64,000 nt of DNA, from NCBI RefSeq assembly GCF_000499385.1, contig NW_013652214.1, positions 1 through 64,000 on the forward strand. The letters run 5' to 3'. The notes under the pieces are model-generated. The model made no database searches. It had not been told where the DNA came from and saw nothing but the letters and a program-made list of their open reading frames with translations. A program made the position numbers and the translations under genes. This DNA comes from Eimeria necatrix. Its lineage: Eukaryota > Apicomplexa > Conoidasida > Eucoccidiorida > Eimeriidae. Positions 58,172-64,000 of this stretch are shown piece after piece; position 1 is the stretch's first letter, and each line of letters begins with the position of its first letter.

Positions 58172-58463
58172 TTGGGCCCGGAAGTTTCCCGCTGCTGCTG
58201 GGTTTGCTGCAGCAGCTACTGATGAGTTTGCTGCAGCAGCTGCTGCTGAGTTTGCTGCAACAGCTGCTGATGAGTTTGCTGCAGCAGCTGCTGCTAGGTT
58301 TGCTGCAGCAGCTGCTGCTGGGTTTGCTGCAGCAGCTGCTGCTGGCTTTGACGGGTCGGAAAGAGCTGCTGCTCTTTTCCCTGGCGGCAGTTCTGCTGCG
58401 ACGCGAGCACGCGGACTGCCTCAGCAGCAGCAGCAGCAACAGCAACAGCAGCAGAAGCAACGG

Positions 58464-58497
<34 letters not shown>

Positions 58498-58611
58498 AGC
58501 AGCAGCAACAGCGCTGCGTCGCCTTCGAAGCTCTAAAGAGCTTGGCAGGCTTGCTTGCTGTCTGCAGCAGCAGCAAAAGCAGGCAGCTGCAACAGGAAGG
58601 CAGCACCGACA

Positions 58612-58644
<33 letters not shown>

Positions 58645-59167
58645 AGCAAACGGAGTGCACCTTCACCTAAACTTGTACCTTTAATTTCAATTTTTAAAAT
58701 AAAATTGAAAATATAACACAAAAATATATATTAAGAAAGAGGGTCTTAACTGGGGCCTCATTAATGGGGCCCCGGGGGCCCCCGGGGCCCCCAGGGGGCC
58801 CCCAGGGCCCCCTGCAGCTTCTGACCTCCCAGCTGGTGGCCAGCAGCTGCTGCACACGGGGAGTTTTTCGTTCTTATTGCTTTTAGAATTAAATTAATTT
58901 AAATTATTTATCAATTTGTTCTTTTATTTAATTGGAATATCAGTGTGAGTGCGCAGCAGCAGCCGCTAGCCATCGGCAGCAGCAGCAGCAGCAACGCTTT
59001 GAGCTGCTGCTGCTGCGCCATCCCCCTCAGTCTTGCCCGCATCATGCGTCTTGCTGCTGCTGCTGCACCTGCTACCGTGTGCTGCTGCTGCTTCTGCAGT
59101 GTGCTGCTGCTGCCACCGTGTGCTGCTGCTGCTGCCGCTGTGTGCTGCTGCTGATGATGCGGTGTGT

Positions 59168-59202
<35 letters not shown>

Positions 59203-59213
59203 CTCTAGAAGCC
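58172..59213. other. divergent interval between uL24m and inositol monophosphatase
   Basis: Left part is a 24-bp repeat, then (CAG)n tracts (58420-58510 and 58566-58640), a repeat-poor core of 58650-58760, a GGGGCCCC patch at 58764-58812, an AT-rich stretch at 58870-58930 and CTG-rich DNA up to the IMPase start. I see no further gene. Confidence 0.45.
58203..58348. repeat. 24-bp TTTGCTGCAGCAGCTGCTGMTG repeat, six copies
   Basis: Head-to-tail copies of a unit with an internal CAGCAGCTGCTG palindrome, just upstream of the uL24m start codon. Confidence 0.9.
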
Positions 59214-59304
59214 ATGTCTGAATCAGAAGTTCGCCTCGAGTTTGTGCAGCAACTTGCCCGAGATGTGGAGCCCCTGATCATGGAGGGCTTCGGCTGCGGG
59301 TGTC

Positions 59305-59346
<42 letters not shown>

Positions 59347-59498
59347 GCAGCAGCAGCGGCAGCAGCAGCTGCGCCAGGACAAAGAGCTCAGCAGCAGATC
59401 TTGTTACAGAATATGACACGCGAGTGGAAGAGACTCTTAAAGAAAAAATAAGAGAAAAATTCCCCAGCCATTCCTTTTTCTGCGAAGGTTAGCTGCAC

Positions 59499-59534
<36 letters not shown>

Positions 59535-59665
59535 TGCTGTTGCTGCTGCTGTTGTTGCTTCTGCTGTTGCGGAGGACTCAGCTGGCATTGCTGCTGCTCT
59601 TTGCTGCTGTTCGCTGTTGATGCGGTGCCGCTGCATTTTTTGCTGCTGCTGCTGCTGCTGCTTCC

Positions 59666-59698
<33 letters not shown>

Positions 59699-60097
59699 CG
59701 TTTTTGCTCTGCCGCCATTGCTGCAGCGACTGCAGCTCCCCATGCTGCTACTGCTGCTGCTGCTTGCCCCCATGTTGCTGCTGCTGCTGCTGCAGTTGAA
59801 TTTAATTATAATTAAATAATATTTTTTTTTTCCTTCCGCAGAATCTGTTACTCCAAACCAGAAGCTGACGGACGAGCCCACGTGGATTATTGACCCTGTC
59901 AGTGCTGCTGCTGCTGCAGCTGCTGCTGCTGCTGCTCCTGTTGTTGTTGTTCCTATTGCTGCTGCTGCTCCAGTTGCTGCTGCTGTTGCTGCTGCTGCCC
60001 TCGCTGCTGCCCCTTCTGCTGCTGCTGCTGCTGCGGCTCTTGCTGCCCTCGTTCGCGCGGCTGCCCTTCCAGCGGGAGCGTTGAGTCTCTCAAAGGA

Positions 60098-60148
<51 letters not shown>

Positions 60149-60203
60149 AGATTGACGGAACAACGAACTTCGTGCACGGCTTTCCCCTCACTTGTGGTAA
60201 GCT

Positions 60204-60251
<48 letters not shown>

Positions 60252-60872
60252 GGGCGCGGGCCTGCACTTGCTGCTGCAGCTTGCGCTGCCTTTCTTGCTG
60301 CTCCTCTCGGGTGTATGTACAGTCTCAATTGCCTTCTCCCGAAATAAAAAAGTTCTTCTCGGAGTTGTTTATTCTCCCTTAACTGTGAGTCAACGGGGGG
60401 CCCCTCGGGGGCCCCTGTGGGGGCCCACAGGGGCCCCTGTGGGACCTTGTGGGGCCCCGGGGGCCCCCAAAAGAAGTTTAAAGTGCTCATAAGAAGCAGA
60501 AGATGCCATTAAGCATTAATATGTCTTTTATGAATAAATAAAAAGTTAAATGCAACTAAAATTAATTAAAAATAAAAGCCATTTGTTTGCAATTTCACTC
60601 ATCTCATATTTGCTGCACCACTGCGCCCCCAAGGGGCCCCTGGGGGCCCCAAAGCCCAGCGGCACCTGTAGGGTACTTGGCCTTTAAACTTAAAGGGGCC
60701 CCCGGGGGGCCCCCCGGGGCCCCAGGGGGGCCCCCTGGGGCCCCCGGGGGCCCCCTGGGGCCCCAGGGGGGCCCCCTAGGGCCCCAGGGGCCCCCCAGGT
60801 TCTGTATGGGTCTTGCGGGTTCGCGGTGGTCCATTTTGAGTGTCGTTTGGCTGGCTGGGTGGGCCCCTAATG

Positions 60873-60921
<49 letters not shown>

Positions 60922-61059
60922 AGAAGGAAATGTTCAGCGCAGAAAGAGGCAAAGGGGCCCACCTTAACGGAGTGCCCATAAAGAGCTCGGGGTGTACAGA
61001 CATTGGAGCGGCTCTTGCCTGTGTCTCTTTCGGCGTCTCCACGCTGCGGCAGGTGCGTC

Positions 61060-61123
<64 letters not shown>

Positions 61124-61223
61124 TTGCTTGTTGCTGCGCTGCTTCTCGCTGCTGCTGCAGCTGTTGCTTCGGCGGCAGCGGTGCTGCGTCGAGCCACCTG
61201 CCTACTGCTGTGTTGCTTTTGCC

Positions 61224-61276
<53 letters not shown>

Positions 61277-61907
61277 GCGCAAGGCCTCGCTTTGTGTGCT
61301 GCTCTGCATGCAGCTAGAAATAACAACAGACGAAACACGTCGGGCCTACCTCAAAAGATTTCAAGGTAAGCTTCACCTCACAAACCCAGGGGGCCCCCCA
61401 AGGGGGGCCCCCCAAGGGGGCCCCCCAAGGGGGGCCCCCCAAGGGGGGCCCCCCAAGGGGGGCCCCCCAAGGGGGGCCCCCCAAGGGGGGCCCCCCAAAG
61501 GGGGTTTACTTTAAAAGGGCCCCATTAGAGAGCCTCATCATGTGTTGTCATCAGGGGGCCCCATTATTCAGGGGGCCCCTCAGGGGTTTCCTCCAGGGGC
61601 CCCCAACAGGGGGGCCCCGCAGTGGTTCTTTCAGGGGGCCCCCAAAAGGGGCCCCAGGGGGCCCCCAAAAGGGGCCCCAGGGGTCCCCCAAAAGGGGCCC
61701 CAGGGGGCCCCCAAAAGGGGCCCCAGGGGGCCCCCAAAAGGGGCCCCAAGGGGCCCCTTCTTCTTGAGTTTATCTGTTCACCTTCTAGTTGGATCTGCAG
61801 TTAGAAGTGGCCTTATTAGTGTGTTTGTCAAACTTGTTTGCTGCTGTGCTTGTTTTGCTGCTGCTGCTTTTGCTGCTGCTGCTGCGCTTGCCGTGCTGCT
61901 GCTGCCT

Positions 61908-61940
<33 letters not shown>

Positions 61941-62719
61941 CAGAATGCGTACTGAGCAATGTGGGTTATTTGACACTCAACTGTCTAGACATTCGACACA
62001 TCGGCAGCACAGCAATGGAGCTGTGTTATCTCGGTAAGCTGGGGGTTTAGGGTTTAGGGTTTAGGGTTTAGGGTTTAGAGTTTAGGGTTTAGGGTTTAGG
62101 GTTTAAGGTTGTTGTTCCTTCTGCACTTGGTTACGCCGGGGCTATTCGTTTCCCCCAGAGCTGCTTTCTCTTTAGCGAGCTGCTGCAGTTGCTGCTGCTT
62201 TTGCTGCTGCTTTTGCTGCTGCTGTTGCTGCTGCTGTTGCTGCTGCTCTTGCTGCTGCTGTTGCTGCTGCTTGTACGGCTGCTGCTGCTGGCAGTTTCTT
62301 GTGTGCTGCCTGCTGCTTTGCTGCAGCTGCGGGCCGGCTGGACTGCTTAGTCACCTTTGGACCTAAGGAATGGGTAAGTCGAGGGTTTAGGGTTCAAGGG
62401 TTTAGGGTTTAGGGTTTAGGGTTTAGGGTTTAGGGTTTAGGGTTTAGGGTTTGTGGCATGCGAGAGGCTCAAGAAGCCACGCTGAAGGCTTCCAGCTGTA
62501 GCAGCAGCAACTCCAGGTGTACGTACACTCGTAGTTAAGTGGAGCTGCCCCTCAGAGCCTCAGGGGCGTCAAACTGCTGCAGCGCTAAACCCTAAACCCC
62601 AAACCCTAAACCCTAAACCCTTGCTGCTGCCTCCGCCTCGCGCAGGATCTTGCTGCTGGCTGTCTTATCTTGGAAGAGGCCGGCGCCGTCTGCAGCGTCC
62701 TGCGAGGCAACCAGCCCGT

Positions 62720-62760
<41 letters not shown>

Positions 62761-63049
62761 CCTGCAGCAGCAGCACCTGCAGCCGCACCTGCAGCAGCAG
62801 CAGCCGCACCTGCAGCAGCAGCAGCCGCACCTGCAGCAGCAGCAGCAGCAGCCGCAGCAGCCTCGCATGCCAAGTAGAGGGCCACGAGACTATCTATTTG
62901 CTGCTGAAGTTTTCTTTTTTAATAATTAATTATTTTCTTTTTGCTTCATTTGCTTCTTGCTGCAGCTGGACTTGTCAAAACATGAAGTATTGGCTGCAGC
63001 AACACCGCAGCTGCTTTCAGTTTGTCTCAAACACCTCAAGTCGCCATAG
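59214..63049 (+). CDS. IMPA: inositol monophosphatase
   Basis: Mg2+-dependent phosphatase releasing free myo-inositol. Ten exons join in phase to 303 residues: 59214-59487, 59842-59897, 60151-60196, 60323-60384, 60924-61052, 61314-61365, 61944-62033, 62327-62373, 62646-62717, 62966-63049. Signatures: DLVTEYDTRVEETL and PSHSFFCEG (the glutamate-bearing first motif), WIIDP split by an intron from IDGTTNFVHGFP (the main metal-binding motif), VLLGVVYSP, KGAHLNGVPI, IRHIGSTAMELC, and EWDLAAGCLILEEAGAV (second metal motif) ending in LDLSKHEVLAA. Residues around position 30 are a Ser run from (AGC)n. The start at ATG 59214 follows directly after a (CTG)nCAG tract; an upstream exon cannot be excluded, although the protein already begins like the family. 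Confidence 0.95.
60097..60150 (+). repeat. (CTG)n at splice acceptor
   Basis: About 17 CTG units ending in CAG, whose AG is the acceptor for the IDGTTNF exon of inositol monophosphatase. Confidence 0.9.
60395..60800. repeat. GGGGCCCC-type arrays
   Basis: Two patches (60395-60475 and 60620-60800) of G-run/C-run palindromes in inositol monophosphatase intron 4, separated by AT-rich DNA. Confidence 0.85.
61060..61120 (+). repeat. (CTG)n intronic tract
   Basis: About 20 uninterrupted CTG units; a second tract of about 17 lies at 61224-61275 in the same intron of inositol monophosphatase. Confidence 0.9.
61386..61500. repeat. 15-bp GGGGGGCCCCCCAA tandem repeat
   Basis: Eight near-perfect units in inositol monophosphatase intron 6; each is itself a palindrome. 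Confidence 0.95.
61555..61765. repeat. GGGGGCCCCCAAAAGGGGCCCC tandem repeat
   Basis: About five well-conserved copies of a 23-24-bp unit after a more diverged stretch, in the same intron as the preceding array. Confidence 0.9.
62043..62107. repeat. interstitial TTTAGGG heptamers
   Basis: Nine TTTAGGG units directly after the 62033 donor. Similar clusters sit at 62381-62453 right after the 62373 donor and, in the opposite orientation, at 62586-62621 upstream of the 62646 exon. Confidence 0.95.
62721..62860 (+). repeat. (AGC/CAG)n with CACCTGCAGC units
   Basis: About 13 CAG units followed by five CACCTGCAGCAGCAGCAGC-type units, in the last intron of inositol monophosphatase. This is the clearest example of CAG rather than CTG in an intron's sense strand. 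Confidence 0.85.
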
Positions 63050-64000
63050 TTGTCAGAGGCCCCCAGGGGCCCCCTAGGGGGCCCCTACAGGCCTTAGGGG
63101 CCCCTAGGGGGCCCCTTGGGGGCCCCTTGGGGGCCCCTAGGGGCCCCCTAAACCTCTAGGAACCCCCTAGGGGGCCCCTAGAGGGTTGTTGAGGGGCCCC
63201 TAGGGGCCCCCAGGGGCCCCTAGATAACCCCCAGGGGACCCCAGGGGCCCCCTAGGTGCCCTCAAGGGGCCCCAGGGGGCCCCCGGGGGCCCCCAAGGCT
63301 TGAGGGGCCTCTAAGGGCCCAGAATGAAGGGGCCCCCGACACAGAAGGGGGCCCCCTGGTACTTGGGGGGGCCCCCAAGTACCAGGGGGCCCCCTCTTCG
63401 GATTTTGGCTGCCAAGACCCCACAAAGGGTCCTTTTGGGGCAACTGCCCCACAGGGAACTTAAAGTGAACTTGGGGGCCCCCAACACCAAGGGGCCCCGG
63501 GGGCCCCTCTTGTGCCAAGGAACTGGGGGCCCCGGGGGCCCCTGTTTGGCCCTAGGGGCTGGGGTGCCCCGGGGCCCCCTCTTGTGCCAAGGGACTGGGG
63601 GCCCCCGGGGGCCCCTGTTGTGCCAGGTACCTGGGGGCCCCCGGGGCCCCTAATGTGAAAAGCAGCTGGGGAACCCCGGGGGCCCCCCGGGGTCCCTAAT
63701 GTGGAAAGGGGCGGGGGCCCCCCGGGGGGCCCCTAGTCTGGAAAGGGTATAGGGGCCCCCAGGGGCCCCTAATGTTACGAGGGTCTGGGGGCCCCTGTTG
63801 CTGCTGTGTGTGCGCTGGGGCTTCAAAAGCCGCTGCGGGCTTTTGTGGGGTTGAGCTGGGGTGTACGTACACCCCAAGTTTGGTGGCCCCGAGGAAATCT
63901 GCTGCTGGGCCCCAGGGGCCCCCCGAGCTGCTTAGGGGCCCCTGCAACTGCAGCAAAACCCTAAACCCTAAACCCTAAACCCTAAGTTTGGTTGTGAACG
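63050..64000. repeat. GGGGCCCC-rich terminal segment with AAACCCT end
   Basis: Almost continuous G-run/C-run palindromes (63054-63950) with longer units near 63480-63760 that share AAYTGGGGGCCCC and CTAATGTGGAAA. Four CCCTAAA heptamers follow at 63956-63985. No gene. Confidence 0.85.

Noticed and set aside
1..64000. CRISPR arrays, rRNA genes, insertion sequences
   Set aside because: Repeats are simple tandem or triplet types without spacers. No rRNA core sequence or transposase motif was noticed on either strand.

Overview
The window looks like nuclear DNA of a coccidian apicomplexan, most probably an Eimeria species. Four things point there. (CAG)n/(CTG)n tracts run through both exons and introns and give homopolymeric Gln, Ala, Ser and Leu runs. 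Interstitial AAACCCT/AGGGTTT telomere-type heptamers are scattered through introns. There are many GGGGCCCC-type arrays. The genes are intron-rich, protist-type housekeeping genes. Species is not decided. Exon boundaries were worked out by hand from GT/GC-AG sites, codon phase and protein family resemblance, without transcript data.

Layout, left to right. 1-0.25 kb: a 126-bp tandem duplication. 1.8-3.5 kb (-): PEX3-like peroxin in one open frame. About 4.1-9.45 kb: a block poor in CAG repeats whose only recognisable gene is a tRNA-Ser(AGA). 10.6-14.9 kb (-): a nine-exon gene joining a TMEM65-type membrane domain to a GAF domain. 16.7-20.2 kb (+): an unrecognised conserved-looking protein with a possible PH-like fold. 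21.5-22.9 kb (-): a small proteasome-assembly-chaperone-3-like protein. 23.6-24.9 kb (+): Maf-type nucleotide pyrophosphatase. 26.4-29.1 kb (-): a giant polyQ protein with one GATA-type zinc finger. 31.4-34.9 kb (-): soluble inorganic pyrophosphatase. 35.6-39.9 kb (+): a PrimPol primase-polymerase. About 40.5-42.9 kb (-, possibly from 44.2 kb): a PCI-type subunit resembling COP9 signalosome CSN1. 45.1-54.7 kb (+): AMP deaminase in about 15 exons. 55.1-58.2 kb (-): mitochondrial ribosomal protein uL24m in six exons. 59.2-63.0 kb (+): inositol monophosphatase in ten exons. 63.05-64 kb: GGGGCCCC-rich DNA ending in telomere-type heptamers.

The genes alternate in orientation, and many neighbours are head-to-head. 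They do not form one pathway. They cover nucleotide metabolism (Maf, PPase, AMP deaminase), inositol metabolism, organelle biology (PEX3, uL24m, perhaps TMEM65-GAF), genome maintenance (PrimPol) and proteostasis (PSMG3-like, PCI subunit). The most notable observations are the TMEM65-GAF fusion, the PrimPol whose zinc-ligand spacing matches the human enzyme, a PEX3 in this lineage, and the strand polarity of the triplet repeats: coding strands carry CAG/GCA/AGC, while introns carry CTG tracts that frequently end as the splice acceptor.
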